Assembly: GCF_030406775.1 (NCBI RefSeq)
Contig: NZ_CP129119.1
Span: 2,511,501-2,575,500 of the forward strand
DNA: 64,000 nt
Direction: 5' to 3'
DNA from: Sporosarcina trichiuri
GTDB taxonomy: Bacteria > Bacillota > Bacilli > Bacillales_A > Planococcaceae
Shown: positions 9,765-18,740 of the stretch, in pieces
How positions within the stretch are numbered: position 1 is the first letter of the stretch
Layout: each line of letters opens with the position of its first letter
Notes under the pieces: model-generated
Databases searched by the model: none
Told to the model about the DNA's origin: nothing
What the model saw: the letters and a program-made list of their open reading frames with translations, nothing else
Position numbers and translations under genes: made by a program

Positions 9765-10784
9765 TTGGCTGAGTCAGTTTTGGAAATTGAGAATCTGCGA
9801 ACATCATTCAACATCAAGGGAAACTATTACGCAGCTGTGGATGGCGTCTCACTCACCGTCCATAAAAATGAAGTCGTGGCGATCGTCGGTGAATCGGGAT
9901 GCGGAAAGAGTGCACTGGCGCTCTCCATCATGGGTCTTCATAATGCGAAGACGACAAAACTGGAAGGTCAAGCGAATCTGAAAGGGCAGAACCTGATCGG
10001 GATGCCTGTCGAAAAACTGAACAAAATACGCGGCAAGGACCTGGGCATGATCTTCCAAGATCCGATGACAGCTCTGAACCCGCTTGCAACGATCGGCCGG
10101 CAGATCGAAGAGCCGATGGACTACCATATGAAGTTATCGAAATCAGCCAAAAAGAAACGGGTGCTCGAACTGCTTGAGCAAGTCGGCATCAAAGATGTCA
10201 ACCGCATCTACAAGCAGTACCCGCACGAGCTGTCGGGCGGTATGCGGCAGCGGGTTGTTATCGCGATCGCGCTTGCCTGCAACCCGGTCATGCTGATCGC
10301 CGATGAGCCGACGACAGCTCTTGACGTAACTATACAGGCACAGATCATGGACCTTATGAAAGAACTGCAGCGCATCACGGACTCGGGCATCATCCTCATC
10401 ACGCACGACCTGGGCGTCGTCGCAGAGATGGCGGACCGTGTCGCCGTCATGTATGCAGGGGAGTTCGTCGAATATGCAGATGTCAATCTGCTTTTCAAAA
10501 ACCCGCTGCATCCTTATACCCGATCATTGCTGAACTCGATCCCTTCCAACATGTCGGATAAGGAAGAGCTGCACGTAATCGAAGGGATTGTCCCGTCAAT
10601 CCAGAATCTGGACAGGGAAGGGTGTCGGTTCGCGCCGCGGATTCCCTGGATCCCGGCGGAAGCCCACGAAGCACACCCGACGCTCCATGAAGTGGAGCCA
10701 GGTCATTATGTACGCTGCACGTGCTACAAAGACTTCCACTTCACGGAAGAACGAGTGGAGGATAAAGACTATGTCACTACTTAA
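9765..10784 (+). CDS. oppD: oligopeptide ABC transporter ATP-binding protein (OppD/AppD-like)
   Basis: A 339-aa ATPase with [60 protein letters not shown] and [14 protein letters not shown]. The TTG start at 9765 is fixed by AAGGAGG nine bases upstream. The C-terminal segment has RFAPRIPW in place of the usual Cys-rich C-x6-C tail seen in the paralogue at 3729, a visible divergence. It is first in a five-gene operon ordered D-F-B-C-A behind its own promoter. It energises import together with the next ATPase. Confidence 0.92.
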   Translation: MAESVLEIENLRTSFNIKGNYYAAVDGVSLTVHKNEVVAIVGESGCGKSALALSIMGLHNAKTTKLEGQANLKGQNLIGMPVEKLNKIRGKDLGMIFQDPMTALNPLATIGRQIEEPMDYHMKLSKSAKKKRVLELLEQVGIKDVNRIYKQYPHELSGGMRQRVVIAIALACNPVMLIADEPTTALDVTIQAQIMDLMKELQRITDSGIILITHDLGVVAEMADRVAVMYAGEFVEYADVNLLFKNPLHPYTRSLLNSIPSNMSDKEELHVIEGIVPSIQNLDREGCRFAPRIPWIPAEAHEAHPTLHEVEPGHYVRCTCYKDFHFTEERVEDKDYVTT

Positions 10785-11709
10785 TGTAAAAGACCTGAAA
10801 GTCCATTTCCCGATCCGCGGAGGCTTCTTCCGTTCCGTTGTCGATCAGGTGCGTGCGGTAGACGGCGTGAGTTTCGAACTTGAGCCGGGCGAAACGTACG
10901 GACTCGTCGGAGAGTCGGGCTGCGGCAAGACGACAACCGGACGCGCTATCATCGGACTGAACAAAGTGACAGACGGTGAAGTGCTCTTTAACGGAGAGAA
11001 CCTGGCGACAATGAGCGGGCATGAACGCAGAAAGCACATGCGGGATATTCAGATGATCTTCCAGGATCCCTATTCGTCACTCAACGGCCGTAAGAATGTC
11101 TTGAACCTGGTTGCTGAGCCACTGCGGAATTTCGAAAAGCTCTCACCGAAAGAGGAACTGACCCGCGTGCAGAACATGCTCGAGCGGGTCGGACTGAGTC
11201 CGGAATCGATCTACAAATACCCGCACCAGTTCTCTGGCGGGCAGCGGCAGCGGATCGGGATCGCCCGGGCGCTCATGCTCAACCCAAAACTGATCATTGC
11301 GGATGAACCGGTCTCGGCTTTGGACGTATCCGTTCAGGCGCAAGTGCTGAACTTCATGCAGGAGATCCAGAAGGACTTCGGACTGACGTACCTGTTCATC
11401 TCCCACGACCTCGGGGTCATCAAGCACATCTGCGACCGGATCGGCATCATGTACAAAGGCCGGTTCGTCGAAGAAGGAACGGCACAGGATGTTTATTCCA
11501 ATCCGCAACATCTGTATACGAAGCGGCTCATCGCTGCGATCCCTGAAATGGATCCTGCGAAAAAATACGAAAAGATGGAAATGCGAAGTGAAATTAATGC
11601 TGCCTACCGTACCGAGTACGACAGCTATTTCGATAAGGATGGCCGGATGTTCGACCTGAAGCCGATCTCCCCGACGCATTCTGTTGCAATCCAGCAAGGG
11701 GGCATGTAA
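10771..11709 (+). CDS. oppF: oligopeptide ABC transporter ATP-binding protein (OppF/AppF-like)
   Basis: A 312-aa ATPase starting at ATG 10771, which overlaps the end of oppD by 14 bases. An open frame extends upstream to 10588 but is only the other frame of oppD. Motifs are [57 protein letters not shown] and ISHDLGVI. The C-terminus lacks the usual Cys motif and ends SVAIQQGGM. It forms the ATPase heterodimer with OppD. Confidence 0.92.
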   Translation: MSLLNVKDLKVHFPIRGGFFRSVVDQVRAVDGVSFELEPGETYGLVGESGCGKTTTGRAIIGLNKVTDGEVLFNGENLATMSGHERRKHMRDIQMIFQDPYSSLNGRKNVLNLVAEPLRNFEKLSPKEELTRVQNMLERVGLSPESIYKYPHQFSGGQRQRIGIARALMLNPKLIIADEPVSALDVSVQAQVLNFMQEIQKDFGLTYLFISHDLGVIKHICDRIGIMYKGRFVEEGTAQDVYSNPQHLYTKRLIAAIPEMDPAKKYEKMEMRSEINAAYRTEYDSYFDKDGRMFDLKPISPTHSVAIQQGGM

Positions 11710-11712
11710 CCG

Positions 11713-12681
11713 ATGATCAAATTTGCGATTCGCCGGATACTCGTCATGATTCCCCAGCTGTTCCTGTTGAGTCTGATCATCTTCATCCTGGCAAAGCAGA
11801 TGCCGGGAGATGCGGTCACAGGAGCGTTCATGGGGAACCCGAACGTCACACCGGAACAAGTGGAAAAGATCCGGGAAGAATACGGCCTGAACGACCCATG
11901 GTACGTTCAGTACGGCCATTGGATCGGGAAAGCGGTAAAAGGAGATCTAGGCAGCAGCTACACGCACAAGCAGCCGGTCACATCACTGCTGGCAGGGCGG
12001 GTCGCTAATACGGTCACCTTGGCGCTGTTCATCCTGATTGTGACATATATCATCGCCATACCACTTGGCATTATCGCGGGCAGGTGGACCGATACATGGG
12101 CCGATAAACTGATTGTCATGTACAACTACTTCTCGTTCGCCACACCGTTGTTCGTATTTGCTCTGCTCATGCTATATGTGTTCGGCTTCCTGCTCGGCTG
12201 GTTCCCGACCGGCAACAGTGTGGATGTCAGACTGGAGGCAGGCAGCTGGGCCTACTACGTCAGTAAGTTCAAGCACCTTGTCCTTCCGGGAATGTCCGGT
12301 GCATTGCTTGCGACATTCGGTACGATCCAGTATTTACGGAACGATATCATCGACACGAAATTGAAGGACTTTGTAAAAACCGCCCGTTCAAAAGGGGTTC
12401 CGGAAGGCAAAGTATACACGCGTCATATTTTGCGGAATTCCCTGCTGCCGATTGCTGCATTCCTCGGCTATGAGATCACAGGATTGATCGGCGGTTCGAT
12501 CTTCCTGGAAATGATTTTCAGTTACCCGGGCCTCGGTCAGCTTTTCATTCAATCGATTACAGGACGTGACTTCACGGTAACAACAGCTATCGTAATGATT
12601 TCAGGAGCTGCTGTTATCGTCGGTACAATGCTTTCGGATATTATCCTGAGTATCATTGACCCACGAATCCGGATTGAATAG
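11713..12681 (+). CDS. oppB: oligopeptide ABC transporter permease (OppB/AppB-like)
   Basis: This 322-aa membrane permease begins with the standard first helix (FAIRRILVMIPQLFLLSLIIF). It has the N-terminal soluble motif GNPNVTPEQVEKIREEYGLNDP, about six helices and the EAA loop DFVKTARSKGVPEGKV-x-HILRNSLLP. It follows oppF by three bases. It is longer than DppB at 1850 by an inserted segment around WFPTGNSVDVRLEAGSW between helices, as in App/Opp proteins. Confidence 0.9.
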   Translation: MIKFAIRRILVMIPQLFLLSLIIFILAKQMPGDAVTGAFMGNPNVTPEQVEKIREEYGLNDPWYVQYGHWIGKAVKGDLGSSYTHKQPVTSLLAGRVANTVTLALFILIVTYIIAIPLGIIAGRWTDTWADKLIVMYNYFSFATPLFVFALLMLYVFGFLLGWFPTGNSVDVRLEAGSWAYYVSKFKHLVLPGMSGALLATFGTIQYLRNDIIDTKLKDFVKTARSKGVPEGKVYTRHILRNSLLPIAAFLGYEITGLIGGSIFLEMIFSYPGLGQLFIQSITGRDFTVTTAIVMISGAAVIVGTMLSDIILSIIDPRIRIE

Positions 12682-12707
12682 AAAAAGCGAATGAGGAGGA
12701 ATCACAT

Positions 12708-13613
12708 ATGGTAACGCTCGATGATAAAAAATTGATTGCCAAGGAGAAAGCGAACAACCCATCGTTCGCGAAAACAATTTGGCGGGAAATTAAACACGAT
12801 AAACTGGCGCTCGTTTCATTGGTTCTTTTGATAGCCCTTCTGATTACGGCCTATGCATCTCCGCTGTTCATCGATCAGGAGCAGCTGCAGCGGGTCAACT
12901 TCCTGGAAACGTGGGAAGCTCCTTCGTCTGAACATATTCTGGGTACAGACGATGGGGGAAGAGATGTACTTGGTCAGCTCCTGATCGGAACACGGAACTC
13001 CTTCACGATTGCTCTAGGTGTAACTCTTATTGCAGGAGCACTCGGACTGACAGTCGGACTGATCGCCGGTTTCTTTGGCGGCTGGGTGGATAACGTCATC
13101 ATGCGGATTGTCGACTTCCTGATGGTGCTCCCGAGCACGATGTTCATCATCGTATTCGTCGTCATTGTGCCGAACTACTCCGTGTTCACGTTTGTACTGA
13201 TCATGAGTGCGTTCGTCTGGTTCGGAAAAGCGCGACTCATCCGATCGAAAGGTCTTGCTGAGCGGGAACTGGATTACATCAATGCATCCAAGACACTCGG
13301 CACGCCGAGCTGGAAGATTATGTTTTTTGAAATGTTCCCCAATTTAAGTTCCATTGTCATCGTCAATATGACGCTGGCTTTGGCGGGCAACATAGGCCTG
13401 GAAACCGGATTGACTTTCTTAGGCTTCGGTCTGCCGGCCAGTACACCATCACTCGGGACACTGATTGCATTCGCAACCAATCCTGACGTCGTGGTGAACA
13501 AATCATGGGTTTGGTTACCTGCAGCATTACTGATCCTGGTAATGATGCTGTGTATAAATTACATCGGGCAAGCGATCAAACGCGCGTCGGATGCAAGACA
13601 AAGATTGGCGTAA
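12708..13613 (+). CDS. oppC: oligopeptide ABC transporter permease (OppC/AppC-like)
   Basis: A 301-aa permease with a cytoplasmic N-terminus (WREIKHDKLALVSLVLL leading into helix 1) and the OppC motif HILGTDDGGRDVLGQLLIGTRNSF. Its EAA-type loop is DYINASKTLGTPSWKI. ATG 12708 is preceded by GAGGAGG. It is the second channel subunit with OppB. Confidence 0.9.
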   Translation: MVTLDDKKLIAKEKANNPSFAKTIWREIKHDKLALVSLVLLIALLITAYASPLFIDQEQLQRVNFLETWEAPSSEHILGTDDGGRDVLGQLLIGTRNSFTIALGVTLIAGALGLTVGLIAGFFGGWVDNVIMRIVDFLMVLPSTMFIIVFVVIVPNYSVFTFVLIMSAFVWFGKARLIRSKGLAERELDYINASKTLGTPSWKIMFFEMFPNLSSIVIVNMTLALAGNIGLETGLTFLGFGLPASTPSLGTLIAFATNPDVVVNKSWVWLPAALLILVMMLCINYIGQAIKRASDARQRLA

Positions 13614-13634
13614 AAAAAAGGGGAGGTAAGACAA

Positions 13635-15452
13635 TTGACGAAGAAACGATTTATGCTTCTGGCAAGCCTGATGCTCGTTCTCAGTATTTTCCTTGCTGCG
13701 TGCAGCGGAGATGACAAGGCCGACGGCAACAAAGACAAGGGGAAAGACGGCGGCAAAGACAATGCATCAGAAACAGATAAGGGCGATGACAACAAAGCGG
13801 AACTGGATTTCCCGCTTGAAGTCAGCAACGATGCAGAACCGATGGAAGACGGCGAAATGACCATCGCCATGGTAGCGGCTGAGCCGTTCGAAGGAACGCT
13901 GAACCGTAACTTCTACTCAGGCACATATGATGCTGAAATCCTTGGCTACTTCGACGAAGGATTATTGGATACAGACGGTGACTACCTGATCACAAACAAC
14001 GGAGCTGCCACGTATGAGCTTTCCGAAGACAACAAAACAATGAAATTGACAATCAAAGACAATGTCAACTGGCATGATGGAGAGCCTGTTAAAACAACAG
14101 ACCTTCTTTACTCGTATGAACTTCTTGGCCATCCGGATTATGCAGGCAACCGCTATGACTTCAACATTGAAAACGTAGAAGGCATGCCTGCATATCACGA
14201 AGGCAAGACAAAAGAAATCTCAGGTATCAAAATCATTGACGATAAGAATATGGAATTCCATTTCACGGAAGCATCACCATCCATCCTTTCCGGATTCTGG
14301 TCATATGCAACGCCGCGTCATCACGTAGGCGACATCATGACTGGTGAAACGACAATCAAAGAACTCGAGTCTTCTGATAAGATCCGTGTGAACCCAATCG
14401 GTTTCGGACCTTACAAGATCGACAAGATCGTACCAGGGGAATCTGTACTTTACTCTCGTAACGACGATTACTGGAGAGGCAAGCCAGCTCTTAAATCAAT
14501 CGTACAAAAAGTAGTGAGCCCAGCGACAATTGTTGAGTCTATGAAAAATGGCGATGTCGACCTTGCGAGCATCCCTGCTGACCAGTACTTGACAGTTAAA
14601 GACGTAGACAATATTGAATTGCTTGCAGACATCGACTATGCATACACATACATTGGATTCAAACAAGGTAAGTGGGATGCAGCAAAGAAAGAAAACGTAA
14701 CAGATCCTGATGCGAAAATGGCGAGCAAAGAATTGCGCCAGGCGATGTGGTATGCAATGGACAACGCAACAATCGGTGAGAAATTGTACCACGGTCTCCG
14801 TTTCCCTGGTACATCATTAATCATCCCGGTATTCGAAAGTTTCCACGATGAAAGCATCGAAGGACGTCCGTATGATCCGGAAAAAGCGAAGCAGCTACTT
14901 GAAGACGCTGGCTTCAAAGACACGGATGGCGACGGCTTCCGTGAAGACCAGAACGGTGAAAAATTGGTCATCAACTTCGCTTCCATGTCAGGCGGCGAAA
15001 CAGCTGAGCCAATCGCGAAAGCCTACATGCAGAATTGGGCTGACGTTGGTTTGAAAGTGGAGCTCGTTGACGGCCGTCTGCATGACTTCAACGCATTCTA
15101 TGACATGGTTGAAAACGATGATCCGAAAATCGATATCTACCAAGGCGCTTGGGGAACTGGTTCTGACCCAGACCCATCCGGTCTCTACGGCCGTAAAGCA
15201 TCGTTCAACTATACTCGCTGGACGAGTGAAGAGAACGATAAGCTCCTGAAAGACGGTACATCGGAGAAAGCATTCGACCTTGACTACCGTAAAGAAGTAT
15301 ACGACAAGTGGCAGGAACTCATGTTTGATGAAGTTCCAGTTGCACCGACTGTTTACCGCTATGCATTAACAGGTGTTAACAATCGTGTGGTTAACTACAC
15401 AATGGACCCTGGTTCAGACCTTCGTCTGTATGAAATGGGCGTCAGCGAATAA
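13635..15452 (+). CDS. oppA: oligopeptide-binding lipoprotein (OppA/AppA-like)
   Basis: A 605-aa family-5 solute-binding protein. The TTG at 13635 with AAAAGGGGAGG upstream gives a lipoprotein signal ending in LAACSGDDK. A Lys/Asp/Gly-rich linker leads to the mature lobes, with NWHDGEPVKTTDLLYSYE and PIGFGPYKIDKIVPGESV as family landmarks. Codons are clearly more A/T-ending than in neighbouring genes (for example runs such as gcaacaattgttgagtct). In GC-rich Bacillota this fits very high expression, although recent acquisition is an alternative. It is the last gene of the opp operon. Confidence 0.92.
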   Translation: MTKKRFMLLASLMLVLSIFLAACSGDDKADGNKDKGKDGGKDNASETDKGDDNKAELDFPLEVSNDAEPMEDGEMTIAMVAAEPFEGTLNRNFYSGTYDAEILGYFDEGLLDTDGDYLITNNGAATYELSEDNKTMKLTIKDNVNWHDGEPVKTTDLLYSYELLGHPDYAGNRYDFNIENVEGMPAYHEGKTKEISGIKIIDDKNMEFHFTEASPSILSGFWSYATPRHHVGDIMTGETTIKELESSDKIRVNPIGFGPYKIDKIVPGESVLYSRNDDYWRGKPALKSIVQKVVSPATIVESMKNGDVDLASIPADQYLTVKDVDNIELLADIDYAYTYIGFKQGKWDAAKKENVTDPDAKMASKELRQAMWYAMDNATIGEKLYHGLRFPGTSLIIPVFESFHDESIEGRPYDPEKAKQLLEDAGFKDTDGDGFREDQNGEKLVINFASMSGGETAEPIAKAYMQNWADVGLKVELVDGRLHDFNAFYDMVENDDPKIDIYQGAWGTGSDPDPSGLYGRKASFNYTRWTSEENDKLLKDGTSEKAFDLDYRKEVYDKWQELMFDEVPVAPTVYRYALTGVNNRVVNYTMDPGSDLRLYEMGVSE

Positions 15453-15463
15453 GCAGCATACCG

Positions 15464-15495
15464 ATCCGTCTCCTTCTTGGGGGACGGATTTTTTG
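15464..15495 (+). terminator. terminator of the opp operon
   Basis: ATCCGTCTCC pairs with GGGGACGGAT (one G-U) around a TTCTT loop and is followed by TTTTT. Confidence 0.85.
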
Positions 15496-15547
15496 TGGGT
15501 TTCGGCCGGCCGTTGGGTATACTAGCCGAAAGGAGCTGATTCTTGGT

Positions 15548-16252
15548 ATGTCTGTAAAAAACTCAGAACGCTTTATCGCCGCCTACAATCGGCTGGAGAA
15601 AGCACTCGTCAAGAAAGTCGGAGAAAACAGTTACCTGCCGTTCTACCGGCTGGTCGATAAAGCGAAAGTGAAGAATTCCGTGGTCCGGAACAACGAAGAT
15701 GATCTGAGGGAGTTCGGTGACCTGCGCAATGCCATCGTCCATCACCGGACGGGGGTCGACTATGTCATCGCCGAACCGCATGAGGACGTCGTCGACAAAA
15801 TCGAGGAGCTGGACAAGAAGATCAGCAATCCGCTGAATGTCGGCGCTTTGTTCGGCTGCAAAGTCCACACCCTGCAAGCATCCGATCAGCTGACGGACGC
15901 ATTAAAGATCATGCACGAGAACAAGTTCAGTCAGCTGCCGTTCTACGACCAAGGTAAATTCCAGGGACTGATCACTGCTGCCGGCATTACGTACTGGTTT
16001 GCCGGTCATTCGACAGCAAGCGATATTTCCCGGGAAATACCGACATTGGCGGACGTCTACAACTATGAAAAACGGAAAAAATCATTTGAATTTGTCAGAC
16101 GGGACTTGTCCATATACGAAGCAGAGGACTACTTCAAGCGCGCCATCACGAAAGGCACCCGGCTGGAGGCCTTGCTGATCACCGAGACCGCCAAGCCGGA
16201 CGAGGAATTGATCGGCATCATCACGCCATTCGACTTGCTGAAGATCCAGTGA
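15548..16252 (+). CDS. probable HEPN-type domain fused to a CBS pair
   Basis: This 234-aa protein has two parts. Residues 1 to about 92 are helical (FIAAYNRLEKALVKKVG...) and carry R60-N-A-I-V-H65. This is an Rx4H motif in the setting LRNAIVHHR, matching the active-site signature of HEPN ribonuclease or HEPN-like domains. Residues about 98-234 form a Bateman module of two CBS motifs (LTDALKIMHENKFSQLPFYDQGKFQGLIT and a second ending ELIGIITPFDLLKIQ), which in other proteins binds adenine nucleotides or cyclic di-AMP. The HEPN call rests on the motif and helicity only. ATG 15548 follows AAAGGAG. It is alone behind the opp terminator and directly upstream of the 20-bp repeat array. Function unknown; nucleotide-controlled RNA cleavage is an inference. 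Confidence 0.75.
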   Translation: MSVKNSERFIAAYNRLEKALVKKVGENSYLPFYRLVDKAKVKNSVVRNNEDDLREFGDLRNAIVHHRTGVDYVIAEPHEDVVDKIEELDKKISNPLNVGALFGCKVHTLQASDQLTDALKIMHENKFSQLPFYDQGKFQGLITAAGITYWFAGHSTASDISREIPTLADVYNYEKRKKSFEFVRRDLSIYEAEDYFKRAITKGTRLEALLITETAKPDEELIGIITPFDLLKIQ

Positions 16253-16280
16253 AGGTGTTCAACAGGCTTCCGTCGGTGAA

Positions 16281-16432
16281 GTGCTCATAAAACGGCAAAA
16301 GTGATCATAAACCACTGGAAATGATCATAAACCTGGAAAAGTGATCATAAACCGCTGAATGTGATCATAAAACCTGCAGAGTGATCATAAATGTCCAAAA
16401 GTGATCATAAATAGCGGCGAAGTGCTCATAAC
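16281..16432 (+). repeat. Array A: eight 11-bp cores at 20-bp pitch
   Basis: GTGATCATAAA, or variants GTGCTCATAAA and ATGATCATAAA, starts at 16281, 16301, 16321, 16341, 16361, 16381, 16401 and 16422. The first seven are exactly 20 bp apart and the last is 21. The 9-bp spacers differ (acggcaaaa, ccactggaa, cctggaaaa and so on). The core contains the palindrome TGATCA. It lies between the HEPN-CBS gene and the convergent ktrB terminator, with no open frame of note. It is too short-spaced for CRISPR. Confidence 0.9.
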
Positions 16433-16470
16433 GATGCCTTCAGCCCGTGTTCCCCTCGCGCAAAAACAAT

Positions 16471-16515
16471 AAAAAGCTGCCATTTCCTTGTCATGCCAAG
16501 GGAACGGCAGCTTTT
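16471..16515 (-). terminator. terminator of the ktrB-like gene
   Basis: AAAAGCTGCC pairs with GGCAGCTTTT, with an inner CCTTG/CAAGG extension. Read on the minus strand it is followed by TTTTTATTGTTTTT. It could also stop plus-strand transcripts leaving array A. Confidence 0.8.
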
Positions 16516-16519
16516 CACG

Positions 16520-17851
16520 TTATCCGGTATGCACGCGGTCGTACGAGTAGCGGAATGTCTCTTTCTTTTGGCGGATCAGCAGGAAGAACAGTGTCAGCGG
16601 ACCGATCCGGCCGAGGAACATGACAATGCTGATGATCCATTCACCGGCTGGACTCAGGTCACCTGTAATCCCGACGGACAGGCCGACCGTGCCGAAGGCA
16701 GATACGGTTTCCATGAAGAGCGGCAGGAATCCGAACGATTCGGTCACTGTCAGCAGGAAGCATGCGAGGAAGACGACCATCGAACTGATGGCGGCAATCG
16801 CAAGCGACCTGACGATGATCTCGGTCTTGATGGTGCGGTTGAACAGGTGCGGCTCATTCGTTCCGCGGAAATAGGCGATGGTCGCAAGCACGATCACCAG
16901 GAATGTCGTCAGCTTGATACCGGAAGCGGTGGAAGCACTTCCGCCGCCGATGAACATCAGGGCAAGGGTCAACAGCATTGAACTGTCGGTCATGTCACCG
17001 ATCGGCACCATGTTGAAGCCGGCTGTCCGCGGGGTGACCGCCTGGAAATAGGACGTCAGGAGCTGATCGCCGACCGGCATCCCGCCGATCGTTTTGGCAT
17101 TATGGAATTCGAGCAGGAACCAGATGATCATCGCGACAGCATTCATGATCAGTGTACCTGCGACCATCATCTTCGTATGGAGCGACCAGTCCCTCGCCCG
17201 TCGAGCAGTGAGCAGGTCGAGCACTACCGTGAAGCCGAGACCTCCGATGATGAACAGCGAGGAGATGATCAGCGTCACCGGCCAGTCGCCTGCGAATCCG
17301 ATCAGGTTATCCGGGAACAGGGAGAACCCCGCATTGTTGAATGCTGAAACGACATGGAACAAACTGTAGTACAGACCGTGCGTCCAGCCGAACTTCGGCA
17401 CCCAGACGAGGGAAAGCAGGATGAATGCGATCCCTTCCGTGATGAACACGAAGGCGAAAATACTGCGCAGGAACTTGACTGTACCGCCGATCGACTGCTG
17501 GCTGAACGATTCCTGCAGGAACAGCCGGTTTTTCATCCCGACTTTCCGGCCGAGCAGGATGAGCACAGCGACGGCGAACGCCATGAGGCCGACGCCGCCG
17601 ATCTGGATGAGTGCCAGCAGGACGAGTTCGCCGAACAGGGTCAGGGTGGAGGCGATATCAAACACCGACAGACCGGTCACCGTTGTGGCAGATGCAGCGG
17701 TGAACATCGCATCCGTCCAGGTGATCGGTGCAGTGGTCGCTGCCGGCAGTTTCAGCAGGATGGTGCCTATCAAGATCGTCAGCAGGAAACTGGCAGCGAT
17801 CAGAAGCGGTGGGGTACTGCGCCGTTTTTTGTGCAAGAACGGAAGTTTCAT
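16520..17851 (-). CDS. ktrB: K+ transporter membrane subunit, TrkH/KtrB family
   Basis: This 443-aa protein is built of four linked M1-P-M2 units forming one K+-conducting pore. The four selectivity-filter segments can be read: TVTGLSV, NNAGFSL, PRTAGFN and FGTVGLSVG, each with the conserved glycine. The N-terminus is cationic (MKLPFLHKKRRSTPP). In Bacillota the partner is a KtrA/KtrC RCK subunit that binds ATP/ADP and cyclic di-AMP. No ktrA lies in the window, so this resembles an unlinked KtrB or KtrD. It is convergent with the HEPN-CBS gene and divergent from the fetAB-like pair. Confidence 0.9.
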   Translation of the reverse strand: MKLPFLHKKRRSTPPLLIAASFLLTILIGTILLKLPAATTAPITWTDAMFTAASATTVTGLSVFDIASTLTLFGELVLLALIQIGGVGLMAFAVAVLILLGRKVGMKNRLFLQESFSQQSIGGTVKFLRSIFAFVFITEGIAFILLSLVWVPKFGWTHGLYYSLFHVVSAFNNAGFSLFPDNLIGFAGDWPVTLIISSLFIIGGLGFTVVLDLLTARRARDWSLHTKMMVAGTLIMNAVAMIIWFLLEFHNAKTIGGMPVGDQLLTSYFQAVTPRTAGFNMVPIGDMTDSSMLLTLALMFIGGGSASTASGIKLTTFLVIVLATIAYFRGTNEPHLFNRTIKTEIIVRSLAIAAISSMVVFLACFLLTVTESFGFLPLFMETVSAFGTVGLSVGITGDLSPAGEWIISIVMFLGRIGPLTLFFLLIRQKKETFRYSYDRVHTG

Positions 17852-17999
17852 AAGGGTCAGACTCCTTTTTCCGTGAACTATGTTATTGTTTGATTATTGA
17901 TCGAAAAGGTATGAATACAATAGGCCGATTGAATTATTATTTAAGGGTTTTTAACAGGCGCAATCAGTAATGACTGAATGAGATGGGGGACCACTGAGG

Positions 18000-18740
18000 A
18001 TGAAAGAAAAGATGAGTCAGGCAGATAATGCCCTGCGTCTGGCAGGTGTAACGTTTGAAACAGAGGACAAACCAATTATCCGGCAAGCATCCGGATGTGC
18101 ACCGTCCGGAAAGATTACAGCACTGATCGGGCCGTCCGGAGCAGGTAAGACGACCTTGCTGAAGCTGTGCAATGGGCTCATCAGTCCGACTGCAGGACAA
18201 ATTTACATAGGGAACGCGGCGATCCAGGACCTGCCGCCGGTCACACTGCGTCGGCAGGCGGGAATTGTACTGCAGAACTCCCCGATGATCGCCGGTACCG
18301 TGCTGGATAATCTGGCATTGCCAATGACTTTACAGGGAAAGAAACTGTCTGACCAAGAGGCGGCGGAGGTGATGGACCGTGTGGGACTGCCGGATGAGCT
18401 ACTCGGACAGGATGCCCGCAATCTGTCGGGCGGGCAGCGCCAGAAAGTATCTATCGCCCGGACGCTGGTGAACGAGTCGGAGATCCTGTTGCTGGATGAG
18501 ATCACAGCATCCCTTGATCCAGAGTCTTCGCAGGAGATCGAGGAATTGATCGTCAGGCTGAACCGGGAGCAGGCCGTGACGGTTGTATGGATCACGCATA
18601 ATCTTGACCAGGCGTTCCGGGTCGGCGAGCATTTCTGGGTGATGGCGGATGGTGTCATTCGGGCAGAAGGTTCAGCAGCGGACATCCGGTCATCCGATGA
18701 TGCGGCGGTCCGACAGTTTGCAGAGGGGGTAAAAGCATGA
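18000..18740 (+). CDS. fetA: ABC exporter ATP-binding protein, YbbL/FetA-like
   Basis: A 246-aa single ABC domain with GPSGAGKTTLLKLCNGL (Walker A), LQNSPMIAGTVLDNLALP (Q-loop region), LSGGQRQKVSIARTLV (signature), ILLLDEITASLDPE (Walker B) and WITHNLDQ (H-loop). Its stop overlaps the start of the UPF0014 permease by 4 bases. This pairing is the FetAB arrangement, described in E. coli as an iron exporter linked to oxidative stress resistance. ATG 18000 has GGGGGA upstream; ATG 18012 is an alternative. The metal specificity here is inferred from family only. Confidence 0.85.
   Translation: MKEKMSQADNALRLAGVTFETEDKPIIRQASGCAPSGKITALIGPSGAGKTTLLKLCNGLISPTAGQIYIGNAAIQDLPPVTLRRQAGIVLQNSPMIAGTVLDNLALPMTLQGKKLSDQEAAEVMDRVGLPDELLGQDARNLSGGQRQKVSIARTLVNESEILLLDEITASLDPESSQEIEELIVRLNREQAVTVVWITHNLDQAFRVGEHFWVMADGVIRAEGSAADIRSSDDAAVRQFAEGVKA

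Noticed and set aside
16281-16432. CRISPR array
   Set aside because: Repeats are 11 bp with 9-bp spacers, far too short, and no cas gene is in the window.
16281-16432. Plasmid or chromosomal origin iterons
   Set aside because: Pitch is iteron-like, but no replication initiator gene, AT-rich unwinding region or DnaA boxes lie nearby, and the surroundings are ordinary chromosomal genes.
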